DNA of 64,000 nucleotides, from assembly GCA_003243425.1 (NCBI GenBank), contig QFQP01000004.1, forward strand, positions 124,001-188,000, given 5' to 3'. The translations under genes and the position numbers were made by a program. Source of the stretch: Archangium gephyra (GTDB lineage: Bacteria; Myxococcota; Myxococcia; Myxococcales; Myxococcaceae). Below, piece by piece: positions 36,380 through 45,071 of the stretch; position 1 is the stretch's first letter; the number at the start of each line of letters is the position of its first letter. The notes beneath the pieces were generated by a model. That model saw nothing but the letters and a program-made list of their open reading frames with translations. It had not been told where the DNA came from and did no database searches.

Positions 36380-37467
36380 GGCTCGTGCTCCGCGGCGGGC
36401 TGATCGAAGGCGCGCGTGCAGGTGACGTGCTCATCGTCGATGGTGAGATCGCGGCGGTCGGCGCGAAGGTCGATGCGAGCGGCGCGCGCGTGCTCGAGCT
36501 CGGTGGCGCCTGGGTGCTGCCGGGCTTCGTCGATCTGCACAGCGTGCTTCGCGACGAGCGCGACGTCGACGCGGCGCTGCGCGGTGGGTTCACCACCGTG
36601 GTGACCGTGCCGCTGAGCCAGTCGATCGACAGCGAGCGGCTCCAGGTGCTGCACGCGTCTGCACTCACGCAGAAGCTCGAGGGCAACGAGCTGGGCGAAG
36701 TCGACGCCGAGACGGTGTGTCTGAGTCAGGGCTTCCGGCCGTTGCCGAAGGCCAGCGTGTTGCGTCGCGCGCTCCAATACTCGCAGCGGGCGTTGTTGAT
36801 GGTGCACGCCGAAGATCCGTCGCTGGCCGGGCAGGGCGTCATCGGCGCCGGGTTGACGGCCACGCGGCTGGGCCTGCCCTCGGTGCCGGTGACCGCGGAG
36901 ACCGCGGTGATCGCGCGCGACCTGCTGATGCTCGAAGAGACGGGCGGGCGGCTCCACTTCTCGCACGTGACCGCGGCGCGCAGCGTGGAGCTGATCGCCG
37001 ACGCGAAGCGGCGCGGGTTGAACGTGAGCGCCGACGTCACGCCGCACCACCTCACGAAAGACGCGCGCCTCGCCGAGAACTACGCGCTCGATGCGCGCGT
37101 GTGGCCGCCGCTCCGCGCTGAGTCTGACGTGCTCGCGCTGCGCGCCGGTCTCGCCGACGGGACCATCGACGCCATCGCCTGCGATCACGTTCGCGTCGCG
37201 GCGCTCGATCGCGAACACCCGTTCGAAGCGTGCGCGCCGGGCTGCGAAGCGTTCGAGCAGGCGCTGTCGGCCGCGGCGCGCTGCCGGTTGAGCCCGGCTC
37301 GCCTGGTTGAAGTTCTCTCGACGACGCCGGCCCGGCTGCTCGGTCTGAGAACCGGGTTGACGCCCGGCGTTTCTGCCGCAATCACCGTCATCGAGCCGAA
37401 AGACTGGACCGTTCGCGGCACCGTCATCGGCGAGCGTCACACCTTTCCCGCAGGAGTCGCCCCGTGA
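36376..37467 (+). CDS. pyrC': Dihydroorotase-like protein, probably non-catalytic (PyrC')
   Basis: 363 residues with the dihydroorotase fold and order of motifs, but the first metal motif, normally HxH in DLHVHLREPG, reads DLHSVLRDE. His55 remains and the second His is Val57. MVHAED (His144), HFSHVTA (His197) and the late Asp in AIACDHV (Asp270) persist. Loss of a zinc ligand and overlap with pyrB match PyrC' of Pseudomonas, a non-catalytic dihydroorotase needed for aspartate carbamoyltransferase assembly. ATG overlaps pyrB and the stop overlaps carA, each by 4 nt. An active dihydroorotase must be elsewhere. Confidence 0.88.
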   Translation: MRLVLRGGLIEGARAGDVLIVDGEIAAVGAKVDASGARVLELGGAWVLPGFVDLHSVLRDERDVDAALRGGFTTVVTVPLSQSIDSERLQVLHASALTQKLEGNELGEVDAETVCLSQGFRPLPKASVLRRALQYSQRALLMVHAEDPSLAGQGVIGAGLTATRLGLPSVPVTAETAVIARDLLMLEETGGRLHFSHVTAARSVELIADAKRRGLNVSADVTPHHLTKDARLAENYALDARVWPPLRAESDVLALRAGLADGTIDAIACDHVRVAALDREHPFEACAPGCEAFEQALSAAARCRLSPARLVEVLSTTPARLLGLRTGLTPGVSAAITVIEPKDWTVRGTVIGERHTFPAGVAP

Positions 37468-38579
37468 AGCGAGCAGTTCTGGCCCTGGCTGATGGCACCA
37501 CCTTCGAAGGCCGTTCTTTCGGTGATTCGGCCGAGACGGTCGGTGAAGTGGTCTTCAACACTTCGATGTTCGGGTACCAGGAGATCCTCACCGACCCGTC
37601 GTACGTCGGTCAGATCGTGACCATGGCGTACCCGCAGATGGGCAACGTCGGCACCAACCCGGAAGATCAGGAATCGGAGCGGCCGCACGCGGTCGGCATG
37701 GTCGTGCGCGAGTATTCGGAGCCGTCGAACTGGCGCTCGACGAAGTCGCTCGACGCGTACCTCGCGCACTGGAAGGTCGCGGGCATCGAAGGCCTCGACA
37801 CGCGGCGCCTCGTTCGTCACCTGCGCACGCACGGTTCGCAGATGGGCGTCATCTCGACGGAGGGCACGTCGCTGAAGGCGCTCGTCGAGAAGGCGAAGAC
37901 CGCGCCCGGCATGGAGGGCATGGATCTGGCGACCGGCATCTCGACGAAGCGCGTGTACGAGTGGACGCAGGCCACGCCCAACGTGCTCATCGGTGAGAAC
38001 GCGAGCCCGGCGCCGCAGAAGTTCCACGTCGTGGCGGTCGACTACGGCCTCAAGAAGGCGATGCTGCAGTTCCTCGTCGACGTGGGCTGCAAGGTCACCG
38101 TGGTGCCCGCGTGGACGAGCGCTGACGAGATTCTGGCCCGCAAGCCTGACGGCGTGTTCCTCACCAATGGCCCCGGTGACCCGGCGGCGGTGAAGGGCGC
38201 CGACAAGACGGTCGCGGCGCTGCTGGGCAAGGTGCCGGTGTTCGGCATCTGCCTGGGTCACCAGATCCTGGCGCTCGCGCTCGGCGGCAAGACCTGGAAG
38301 ATGAAGTTCGGTCACCGCGGCGCCAACCAGCCCGTCAAAGACCTGCAGACCGGCAAGGTCGAGATCACCTCGCAGAACCACGGCTTCGCGGTCGACGCGA
38401 AGTCGCTCGAGGGCAAGGGCGTCGTCACGCACTTGAACCTCAACGATCTCACCGTCGAAGGCCTCGAAGTGCCCGGCGCGAAGGCGTTCTCGGTGCAGTA
38501 CCACCCCGAGGCGTCGCCCGGCCCGCACGACGCGCGCTACCTGTTCCAGCGCTTCGCCGACGTGATGGCCAGCCGATGA
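37464..38579 (+). CDS. carA: Carbamoyl-phosphate synthase small subunit
   Basis: 371 residues. The N-terminal CPSase small-chain domain (FNTSMFGYQEILTDPSYVGQ) is followed by a class I glutamine amidotransferase with Cys263 in FGICLGHQ and the His347/Glu349 pair in QYHPEASPGPHD. It feeds ammonia to CarB. GTG 37464 overlaps pyrC' by 4 nt. carB is not in the window. It feeds carbamoyl phosphate to PyrB, encoded two genes upstream. Confidence 0.94.
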   Translation: MKRAVLALADGTTFEGRSFGDSAETVGEVVFNTSMFGYQEILTDPSYVGQIVTMAYPQMGNVGTNPEDQESERPHAVGMVVREYSEPSNWRSTKSLDAYLAHWKVAGIEGLDTRRLVRHLRTHGSQMGVISTEGTSLKALVEKAKTAPGMEGMDLATGISTKRVYEWTQATPNVLIGENASPAPQKFHVVAVDYGLKKAMLQFLVDVGCKVTVVPAWTSADEILARKPDGVFLTNGPGDPAAVKGADKTVAALLGKVPVFGICLGHQILALALGGKTWKMKFGHRGANQPVKDLQTGKVEITSQNHGFAVDAKSLEGKGVVTHLNLNDLTVEGLEVPGAKAFSVQYHPEASPGPHDARYLFQRFADVMASR

Positions 38580-39223
38580 GCGGAGCGCCGCACCCGTTCC
38601 TCGACGAGCTGATCGCGTTCGCGACGCCCGAGGAGACCAAACCCGATCTGCTCGAAGCGCGCGCCGCGTGGTTTCAGCGCACCGGCGAGGTCTTCGAAGA
38701 AGATCGGCAGATCGAGCTGCGCATGTCGGGTTTTCTCGAGCACTACTGCTGCGATCGCGTGGCGCCGCACTTCGGCAAGACGCCCGCGCGGGAGTTCTAT
38801 GAACGCGCCCTCAAGCAGCCCGACGTCAAGCGCGCCGCCGCGCTGCGTTCTCTGACCGAGACGGTGCACTCGCTCTTCGAGGTCGAGAAGATCTCGAACG
38901 GTGAGGTGCGCGTCGTCTCGCTCTTCGGGCGCATCACCCGTGACGTCACCGAGCGCCGACACATCGTCGGGCTGAAGGAGGGTGACGTGCTCGAAGCGCG
39001 GCTCATTCCGTTCGACGGGCCGTTCTTCTTCTCGCCCTCGTACTGCTTTCACCCGCACGAAGCGGCGGAGTTGATCAAGGCCGAGGCCGCGCGATTGCTC
39101 GCTGCCGGCGCCGTCGACGAAGCGGCCTTCGTGCAGGACTGTGCGCAGCGCAGCCTGAAGGTCGACCGCTACCGGCAGATCGCCGTCGAGCGCATCTACG
39201 ACTTCGCGAACAAGAAGATCTGA
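38576..39223 (+). CDS. Conserved protein of unknown function
   Basis: 215 residues, last gene of the lepA-carA unit, overlapping carA by 4 nt. The sequence is a mixed alpha/beta, cytosolic protein (RQIELRMSGFLEHYCCDRVA; VVSLFGRITRDVTERRHIVG; GPFFFSPSYCFHPHEAAELI). No known domain or motif recognised. Its stop codon abuts the stop of the converging PilZ gene. Confidence 0.65.
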   Translation: MSGAPHPFLDELIAFATPEETKPDLLEARAAWFQRTGEVFEEDRQIELRMSGFLEHYCCDRVAPHFGKTPAREFYERALKQPDVKRAAALRSLTETVHSLFEVEKISNGEVRVVSLFGRITRDVTERRHIVGLKEGDVLEARLIPFDGPFFFSPSYCFHPHEAAELIKAEAARLLAAGAVDEAAFVQDCAQRSLKVDRYRQIAVERIYDFANKKI

Positions 39224-39595
39224 TCAGCGCGAGTCGAGAAGCTCGAGAAAGTCGCGCAGCTGCTCGAGTGAATCGTCGTCGATGTCATCGAACTCGACGC
39301 CGTACCCGTGCACCGAGACGCTGACGTGCTCGGCTTCACGCGTGCGCACGTCGATGCGGCCGCGACCGATTCGCATGAAGCGAACGTGCGCCTGCCACGC
39401 GCCACCACCGGGGAGCGGCAGCAGCAACTGCGCGCCTTCGCCGACCTGAACGTCGTCGAGGCCTGCGGTCTCTTCGATGAAGGCGCCGGTCTCGGAGAGT
39501 TCGAGCAAGCGTGACGTGACCTTCACCCCGTCGAGGTCGAGCTCGAGGCGCGAAGGGATCTCGCAGCGATATCGAACCGGACGCGGCGTGGTCAT
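39224..39595 (-). CDS. Degenerate PilZ-domain protein
   Basis: 123 residues. The PilZ beta barrel is recognisable (IPSRLELDLDGVKVTSRLLE, ELSETGAFIE, VRFMRIGRGRIDV). The c-di-GMP RxxxR motif is not formed near the N-terminus (residues RPVRYRCEI), and D/N-x-S-x-x-G reads ELSETG. It probably does not bind c-di-GMP tightly. It lies 18 nt after pyk on the same strand, so the two are probably cotranscribed. Confidence 0.7.
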   Translation of the reverse strand: MTTPRPVRYRCEIPSRLELDLDGVKVTSRLLELSETGAFIEETAGLDDVQVGEGAQLLLPLPGGGAWQAHVRFMRIGRGRIDVRTREAEHVSVSVHGYGVEFDDIDDDSLEQLRDFLELLDSR

Positions 39596-39613
39596 CTGTC
39601 GCGAATGATGCCG

Positions 39614-41008
39614 TCAGAGGCGTCGCACCGTCATCAGGTTCGTGTTGCCGGCCTTGCCGAGCGGGGTTCCGGCGACGATCACCACCGTCTCTCCGCGCTT
39701 TGCCCACCCCTGCGCCAGCACCAGCTTCTTCACCTGTTCGATCATCGCGTCGGTGTCCGTCAGCCGTGGCGCGACGCACGGGGTGACGCCCCAGTACATG
39801 CGCATGCGGCGAACGATGTCTTCGTGCGGCGTCAACGCCACGATGCGGGCCCGGGGCCGCAGCTCCGAGATCAGCCGCGCGGTGTGGCCGCTCTCGGTGA
39901 ACGCCACCAGCACCGCCGAGTCGAGCCGATCGGCGGCGCTCACCGCAGCGATCGCCACGCCCGTCGAGATGTCGGTCGTGCTCGCAAACGGCGACGCGTG
40001 CGCGACCACGCGCTTCTCGGCTTCGACCACCACGCTGGCCATCATGCGAATCGTCTCGACGGGGTAGCGGCCGACCGCGGTCTCTCCCGAGAGCATCACC
40101 GCGTCGGTGCCGTCGAAGATCGCGTTGGCCACGTCGGACACTTCGGCGCGCGTCGGCCGCGGACTGTTGATCATGCTCTCGAGCATCTCGGTGGCGACGA
40201 TCACCAGCCCGCCGCGGCGATTCACGGTCGTCACTGCTTCCTTCTGCAGGCCCGGGAGCTGCGCCAGCGGCATTTCGACGCCCAGGTCTCCACGCGCCAC
40301 CATCACGCCGTCAGACGCCGCGGCGATCGCGTCGAGCGCTTGAATGGCCTGCGGCTTTTCGATCTTCGCGATGAGCGGCGTGCCGAGCTTCCTCACGTGC
40401 TTTCGCGCCAGCTCGATGTCCTTCGCAGAGCGCACGAAGGACAACGCCACGTAGTCGACGCCGAGCTCCTGGCCGAACGCGAGGTCGACGATGTCCTTCC
40501 TCGTGAGCGTGGGCACCGACACCGCAGCGCCGGGGAGGTTGAGCCCCTTGTGATCCTTGAGCAGGCCGCCCACCAGCACACGGCACTTCACGTCTTTCCC
40601 TCGCACCGACTGCACCTCGAGCCGCACGCGACCGTCGTCGAGGAGCACCGGGTCTCCTTTGCGAACGTCTCTGGTGAGCGAGGTGATGGGCGTCGGCAAC
40701 ACGCCACCACCGCCGAGCACCTTGCGCGTGGTGAGGGTCACCACGTCACCGGTCTTCACTTCACAGGAACCACCTTCGAAGCGGCCGAGGCGGATCTTGG
40801 GACCCTGAACGTCCTGCATCAGCGCCAGCGGGATGCCGGTGTTCCTGGACGCCTTGCGCAGCAGCTCGACCCGCGCGCGATGTTCTTCATGGGTGCCGTG
40901 CGAGAAGTTGAGCCGCGCGACGTCCATGCCGGCGATGAGCATCGCCTCCATCACCTCGAGCGAAGACGACGCAGGGCCAATGGTGCAGATGATTCGAGCT
41001 CGTCTCAA
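39614..41008 (-). CDS. pyk: Pyruvate kinase
   Basis: 464 residues from a TTG start at 41008; GGAG lies 6 nt upstream and the N-terminus (RRARIICTIGPASSSLEVME) matches pyruvate kinases. Motifs: MDVARLNFSHGTHEEH, MQDVQGPKIRLG, ALSFVRSAKDI, LIAKIEKPQAI (active-site Lys) and MVARGDLGVEMPL. It converts phosphoenolpyruvate and ADP to pyruvate and ATP. The frame is open further upstream through the divergent PilZ gene, but that is antisense. Confidence 0.93.
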   Translation of the reverse strand: MRRARIICTIGPASSSLEVMEAMLIAGMDVARLNFSHGTHEEHRARVELLRKASRNTGIPLALMQDVQGPKIRLGRFEGGSCEVKTGDVVTLTTRKVLGGGGVLPTPITSLTRDVRKGDPVLLDDGRVRLEVQSVRGKDVKCRVLVGGLLKDHKGLNLPGAAVSVPTLTRKDIVDLAFGQELGVDYVALSFVRSAKDIELARKHVRKLGTPLIAKIEKPQAIQALDAIAAASDGVMVARGDLGVEMPLAQLPGLQKEAVTTVNRRGGLVIVATEMLESMINSPRPTRAEVSDVANAIFDGTDAVMLSGETAVGRYPVETIRMMASVVVEAEKRVVAHASPFASTTDISTGVAIAAVSAADRLDSAVLVAFTESGHTARLISELRPRARIVALTPHEDIVRRMRMYWGVTPCVAPRLTDTDAMIEQVKKLVLAQGWAKRGETVVIVAGTPLGKAGNTNLMTVRRL

Positions 41009-41056
41009 AGCGTCTCCAGGGGTGATCGTGTGTGCCCGTGTCGGAAAAGGGCTCCG

Positions 41057-41086
41057 TTGACGGTGCGAGAAGCGAATTTCTACGCT
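41057..41086 (+). promoter_or_regulatory. Possible promoter of the PilZ gene
   Basis: TTGACG (41057-41062), an 18-nt spacer and TACGCT (41081-41086) lie about 55 nt before GTG 41141. The hexamers match the sigma70 consensus at TTGAC and TA...T. Confidence 0.4.
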
Positions 41087-41140
41087 CGCGACGCCGTGGC
41101 CGTGAAGTGCGTTCCGGCGGAAGTCATTCGGAGGCCGGCA

Positions 41141-41476
41141 GTGAGTGACAACAGGAAGTTCCAGCGCGTGACGTCGAAGCTCCGCTGCTGGTGCGAGGGC
41201 GAGAACATCACGGTCTACGCGCGCATCGGCAACCTGAGCGAAGGCGGAATCTTCCTGCGCACCAGCACTCCCCTCGAACGAGGCAGCAAGGCGATGTTGC
41301 GGTTCGGTACCGATGGCGTTCAAACGCCGGCGCGCGTGGTGTGGAGCCGCGTCGAAGGGCAGGGCGGGCCCGCGGGCATGGGGCTGGAGTTCGAAGGCGC
41401 CGACGAGCGGATTCGTGAAGCGATTCGACAGCTGATCGACGAAGATCGCCCGGTCAAGGTACAAGCCAGCAACTGA
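41141..41476 (+). CDS. PilZ-domain c-di-GMP-binding protein
   Basis: 111 residues. GTG 41141 has GGAGG seven bases upstream. Both c-di-GMP motifs are intact: RKFQR (RxxxR) at the N-terminus and NLSEGG (D/N-x-S-x-x-G). The barrel follows (GIFLRTSTPLERGSKAML, PARVVWSRVEGQ). It is a single-domain PilZ effector and diverges from pyk, whose unit ends in a degenerate PilZ. Confidence 0.85.
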   Translation: MSDNRKFQRVTSKLRCWCEGENITVYARIGNLSEGGIFLRTSTPLERGSKAMLRFGTDGVQTPARVVWSRVEGQGGPAGMGLEFEGADERIREAIRQLIDEDRPVKVQASN

Positions 41477-41497
41477 ATCACCCAATCGGGGCCTGCT

Positions 41498-42229
41498 TTG
41501 CGCATCGCGATCATTTCCGACATTCACAGCAACATCGAAGCGCTCACTGAAGTCCTCAAGACGATCGACAAGCTGCGCGTCGACCGCATCGTGAGCCTCG
41601 GAGACGTCGTCGGTTACGGCGCGTCACCCAACCCGTGTTGTGAGCTCGTTCGTCAGAACGCCGAAGTCACGTTGCTCGGCAATCACGACGCCGCCGTGGC
41701 GGGCCGCATGGACTACTCGTTCTATTACGACGCTGCCCGCCACGCGCTCGACTGGTCGGCCAACGTGCTCGACGAAGAGAACCTCGCGTGGTTGCGGAGC
41801 CTGCCGTACACGTACCGCATCGGCGACGTCGGCTTCTGCCACGGCTCGCCCATCGACCCGCGTGCGTACGAGTACATCTTCGCGCTCGAGCAGGCGCGCG
41901 AGTTGACGCCCTTCGCCAGCGACCTGCCGGAGGTCACGTTCATCGGCCACTCGCACCTGTGCAAGGCGTTCGCGATCGGCGCCGGCGAAGTGAACGACGT
42001 GGTCGCTCAGAAGTTCGGCATTCGCAAAGGCTACAAGTACATCATCAGCGTGGGTTCGGTCGGCCAGCCGCGCGACTACGACAACCGCGCGTGCTTCGTG
42101 GTCTTCGACACCGAGAACCGCACCGTCGAGTACGTGCGCGTCGAGTACGACATTCAGGCCTCGGCGCAGCGCATCTTCGACGCAGACCTGGCGCTCAACT
42201 TCGGCAAGCGGTTGTTCCTGGGGGTTTGA
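41498..42229 (+). CDS. Calcineurin-like metallophosphoesterase
   Basis: 243 residues from TTG 41498. Metal motifs: IISDIHSN, LGDVVGYG, LGNHDAAV, CHGSPID and IGHSHLCKAF, with GSVGQPRDYDN at the C-terminus. This is the MPE_2/YfcE-like layout; such enzymes hydrolyse phosphodiesters, substrate unknown. It starts 21 nt after the PilZ gene, so a link to c-di-GMP signalling is possible by position only. It heads the psd-hisS-miaA run. Confidence 0.85.
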   Translation: MRIAIISDIHSNIEALTEVLKTIDKLRVDRIVSLGDVVGYGASPNPCCELVRQNAEVTLLGNHDAAVAGRMDYSFYYDAARHALDWSANVLDEENLAWLRSLPYTYRIGDVGFCHGSPIDPRAYEYIFALEQARELTPFASDLPEVTFIGHSHLCKAFAIGAGEVNDVVAQKFGIRKGYKYIISVGSVGQPRDYDNRACFVVFDTENRTVEYVRVEYDIQASAQRIFDADLALNFGKRLFLGV

Positions 42230-42283
42230 CCGTTTTTTGAAGGTTGCGAGCAGCGGCGGGAGCGGCGAGAACGCCCCGGTCTC

Positions 42284-43126
42284 ATGCGCGATCAAACCTT
42301 CATGACGTTGATGCGGTTGTTGCCGAAGTCCGCTCTCTCCACGGCGGTCGGCAAGGCCACGCGAGCCCCGGCGCCCGCTTCGCTTCACCACGCGGCCATC
42401 CGCTTCTTCGCGAAGCAGTACGACGTGAACACCGAAGAGATGGAAGGGACCATCGAGGACTACCCGACCTTCGGCTCGTTCTTCACGCGCAAGCTCAAGC
42501 CCGGCCGCCGCACCATCGACATGACCGAGAACGTGGTCGCCAGCCCGGTCGACGCACACGTGTCTCAGGCCGGCACCATCGAGCGGGGCGCGTGTCTGCA
42601 GGCCAAGGGCATCTCGTTCCCGGTCGACAAGTTGCTGGGTGACGCGCGCCGCGCGTTGGACTTCGAGGGCGGCTCCTTCGCGACGCTCTACCTCTCGCCG
42701 CGCGACTACCACCGCTTTCACTCGCCGCTGCCGGGCACCATCACCGGCTACCACTACCTGCCGGGCGAGTTCTGGCCGGTGAACGCGGCTTCGGTGCGCA
42801 CCAAAGACGCGCTGTTCGCCATCAACGAGCGCCTGGTGACCTACCTCGACACGCCGGCTGGCCCGTGTGCGTACATCGCCGTGGGTGCCACCTGCGTGGC
42901 GCGCATTCACGCCGCGTACGACGAGCTGCTCACGCACCAGGGGCAGGGCGCGAAGGGCCACACGTATTCGAAGCCGATCGCCATCGAGAAGGGCGGCGAG
43001 ATCGGCATGTTCGAGATGGGCTCCACCGTCATCATGCTCTTCGCGAAGGGCCGCGTGACGTGGGACCCGTCGCTGGTGCCCGACGCGCCCGTGGTGCTCG
43101 GTCAGAAGATCGGCACGTTCACGTGA
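42284..43126 (+). CDS. psd: Phosphatidylserine decarboxylase
   Basis: 280 residues with YPTFGSFFTRKLKPGRRTID, the FHSPLPGTI segment and the MGST motif in FEMGSTVIMLF. The proenzyme self-cleaves before the Ser, giving an alpha chain with a pyruvoyl group. It makes phosphatidylethanolamine in the inner membrane. The gene starts with ATG 42284, 54 nt after the phosphoesterase gene, and ends overlapping hisS by 4 nt. Confidence 0.93.
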   Translation: MRDQTFMTLMRLLPKSALSTAVGKATRAPAPASLHHAAIRFFAKQYDVNTEEMEGTIEDYPTFGSFFTRKLKPGRRTIDMTENVVASPVDAHVSQAGTIERGACLQAKGISFPVDKLLGDARRALDFEGGSFATLYLSPRDYHRFHSPLPGTITGYHYLPGEFWPVNAASVRTKDALFAINERLVTYLDTPAGPCAYIAVGATCVARIHAAYDELLTHQGQGAKGHTYSKPIAIEKGGEIGMFEMGSTVIMLFAKGRVTWDPSLVPDAPVVLGQKIGTFT

Positions 43127-44418
43127 GCGGCGTGGCGTCAGTGAAGGGCATGAACGATCTGCTGCCGCCAGAGAGCGAGATCTGGCAGCGGATCGAGCGT
43201 GTCGCGCGGGAGCTGTTCGGCCGCTACGGCTTCTCGGAGATCCGCACGCCGATTCTCGAGCACACCGAGTTGTTCGTGCGCAGCGTTGGTGAGGTGACCG
43301 ACATCGTCGGCAAGGAGATGTACACGTTCACCGACAAGGGCGATCGCTCGGTGACGATGCGGCCGGAAGGCACGGCCCCGGCGGCGCGCGCGTACATCGA
43401 ACACAACATCGCCAACGCCGAGCCGGTGACGCGCTGGTTCTACATGGGCCCGATGTTCCGCTACGAGCGCATGAAGACGGGCCGCTATCGCCAGTTCTCG
43501 CAGATCGGCGCCGAGGCCTACGGCGCGATCGATCCCGCGCAGGACGTCGAAGTGATCGCGCTGGTGTGGGCGTTCCTGAAGCAGATCGGCGTTCCCGACA
43601 TCAAGCTGCACCTGAACTCGCTGGGCGATGCGGGCACCCGGCCGGCGTACCTCGCGGCGCTGAGTGAGCACTTCAAGCCCTTCGTCGACGCGATGAGCGA
43701 CGAAGCGAAGGTCGCGTACGAGCGCAACACCATGCGCCTGCTCGATTCGAAGGAAGAGGCGCTGAAGGACGCCATCGCGAGCGCTCCGGCGATCATCGAC
43801 TTCATCGACGAGACCTCGAAGACGCACTTCGCGAGCGTGTGCCGGCTGCTGGAGAAGCTCGGCATTCCGTACGAGCTCGATCGCCGGCTCGTTCGCGGGC
43901 TCGACTACTACACGCGCACCACCTTCGAGTTCGTCTACACGCCGACCGGAAAGAACGAGCTCGGCACTGCGGGTACGGTGTGTGGCGGTGGCCGCTACGA
44001 TCGCCTCGTGCACGAGCTCGGTGGCCCGGAAAAACCTGCGGTCGGTTTCGCCATGGGCCTCGATCGCCTCGTGCTGCTCATCAAAGCGCTCAACCCACCT
44101 GCGAAGACCGGCCCCACGCTGTTCATCGGGACTTTCGATGGCACCGAACGTGACGACGCGATCGCGCTGGTGATGAAGCTGCGCGACGAAGGTCACTTCG
44201 TCGACTTCGACCCGCGCGGCGGAAAGCTCGGCAAGCAGAAGGAACGCGCCAGCAAGGTCGGCGCTGCGTTCTTCGCGGGCTACGGCGGCAACGAGCACGC
44301 GTCGCGGTCATTGAAGATCGACGACATGAACGCGCCCAAAGACGCGCCGAGGTCTGAGCAGGTCTCGATCGACGGGCTGTCGGCATGGCTGAATGAGCGT
44401 GCGAAGCGCCCGTCGTGA
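43123..44418 (+). CDS. hisS: Histidyl-tRNA synthetase
   Basis: 431 residues. Class II motifs: motif 1 IRTPILEHTELFVRSVGE, motif 2 FYMGPMFRYERMKTGRYRQF, the His-specific GLDYYTRTTFEF and motif 3 GFAMGLDRLVLL. An anticodon-binding domain ends the protein. GTG 43123 (SGVASVKGMNDLLPPE) overlaps the psd stop by 4 nt. It couples lipid synthesis to translation only by position. Confidence 0.95.
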   Translation: MSGVASVKGMNDLLPPESEIWQRIERVARELFGRYGFSEIRTPILEHTELFVRSVGEVTDIVGKEMYTFTDKGDRSVTMRPEGTAPAARAYIEHNIANAEPVTRWFYMGPMFRYERMKTGRYRQFSQIGAEAYGAIDPAQDVEVIALVWAFLKQIGVPDIKLHLNSLGDAGTRPAYLAALSEHFKPFVDAMSDEAKVAYERNTMRLLDSKEEALKDAIASAPAIIDFIDETSKTHFASVCRLLEKLGIPYELDRRLVRGLDYYTRTTFEFVYTPTGKNELGTAGTVCGGGRYDRLVHELGGPEKPAVGFAMGLDRLVLLIKALNPPAKTGPTLFIGTFDGTERDDAIALVMKLRDEGHFVDFDPRGGKLGKQKERASKVGAAFFAGYGGNEHASRSLKIDDMNAPKDAPRSEQVSIDGLSAWLNERAKRPS

Positions 44419-45071
44419 GGAACTTCATGCACCGTTCGTTGCTGCTGCTCGCTGTGCTCGCCGCGCCGGTTCTCGCTGACGATCTCGCCGAGGTCGACAA
44501 GCCGGCGCCGGCGTTCCGGTTGCCGGTCTACAACCAGCGCGCGTATGGCGAGGCGGCCGCGGGTCTCGATTCCTTCGTCGGTGCCGAAACGACGGACGAG
44601 AAGACCAGGGTGCTGGTCGTGTCGTTCATGGCCAGCTGGTGTGCGCCCTGTAAGAAAGAAATGCCGTACCTGCAGAAGCTCTACGACGAGAACAAGGACA
44701 AGGGTCTTCGCGTGATGCTGATCGCGATCGACACCGAAGCCGAAGGCCAGAAGAAGGTCGAAGAGCTGATCGAGCTGAACAAGGTCACGTTCCCCGTCGG
44801 CAAGGACCGCTTCAACATCGTCGCGCGGCGCTGGTTGGGAACGCAGAGCCCGTTGCCTTCGCTGTTCTTCGTGCGGCCTGACGGAACCGTCTCGTCGGTG
44901 CATCGCGGCTATTCGAGTGACGGCGCTGAAGTGCTGGCCGGCGAGCTCGAGAAGATTCTGGGTGTGAAGGTCTCGAAGCCGGTAGTGGCGGCCGTGGCTC
45001 CGCCTCCGGAACCGACGCCCGTGCCGGAACCGACGCCCGCGCCCAGGGGCAAGAAGAACAAGAAGAAGTGA
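44415..45071 (+). CDS. TlpA-like thioredoxin-fold protein
   Basis: 218 residues. Signal peptide (SLLLLAVLAAPVLA), then an AhpC/TlpA-type thioredoxin fold with WCAPC in SFMASWCAPCKKEMP and cis-Pro in SPLPSLFFVRPDG. A Pro/Lys-rich tail ends the protein. It works in the periplasm as a reductant or disulfide isomerase, partner unknown. GTG overlaps hisS by 4 nt and the stop overlaps miaA by 4 nt. Confidence 0.85.
   Translation: MRNFMHRSLLLLAVLAAPVLADDLAEVDKPAPAFRLPVYNQRAYGEAAAGLDSFVGAETTDEKTRVLVVSFMASWCAPCKKEMPYLQKLYDENKDKGLRVMLIAIDTEAEGQKKVEELIELNKVTFPVGKDRFNIVARRWLGTQSPLPSLFFVRPDGTVSSVHRGYSSDGAEVLAGELEKILGVKVSKPVVAAVAPPPEPTPVPEPTPAPRGKKNKKK

Noticed and set aside
42230..42240. Terminator at the T-run after the phosphoesterase gene
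   Set aside because: TTTTTT is present, but the preceding sequence forms at most a 4-bp stem.
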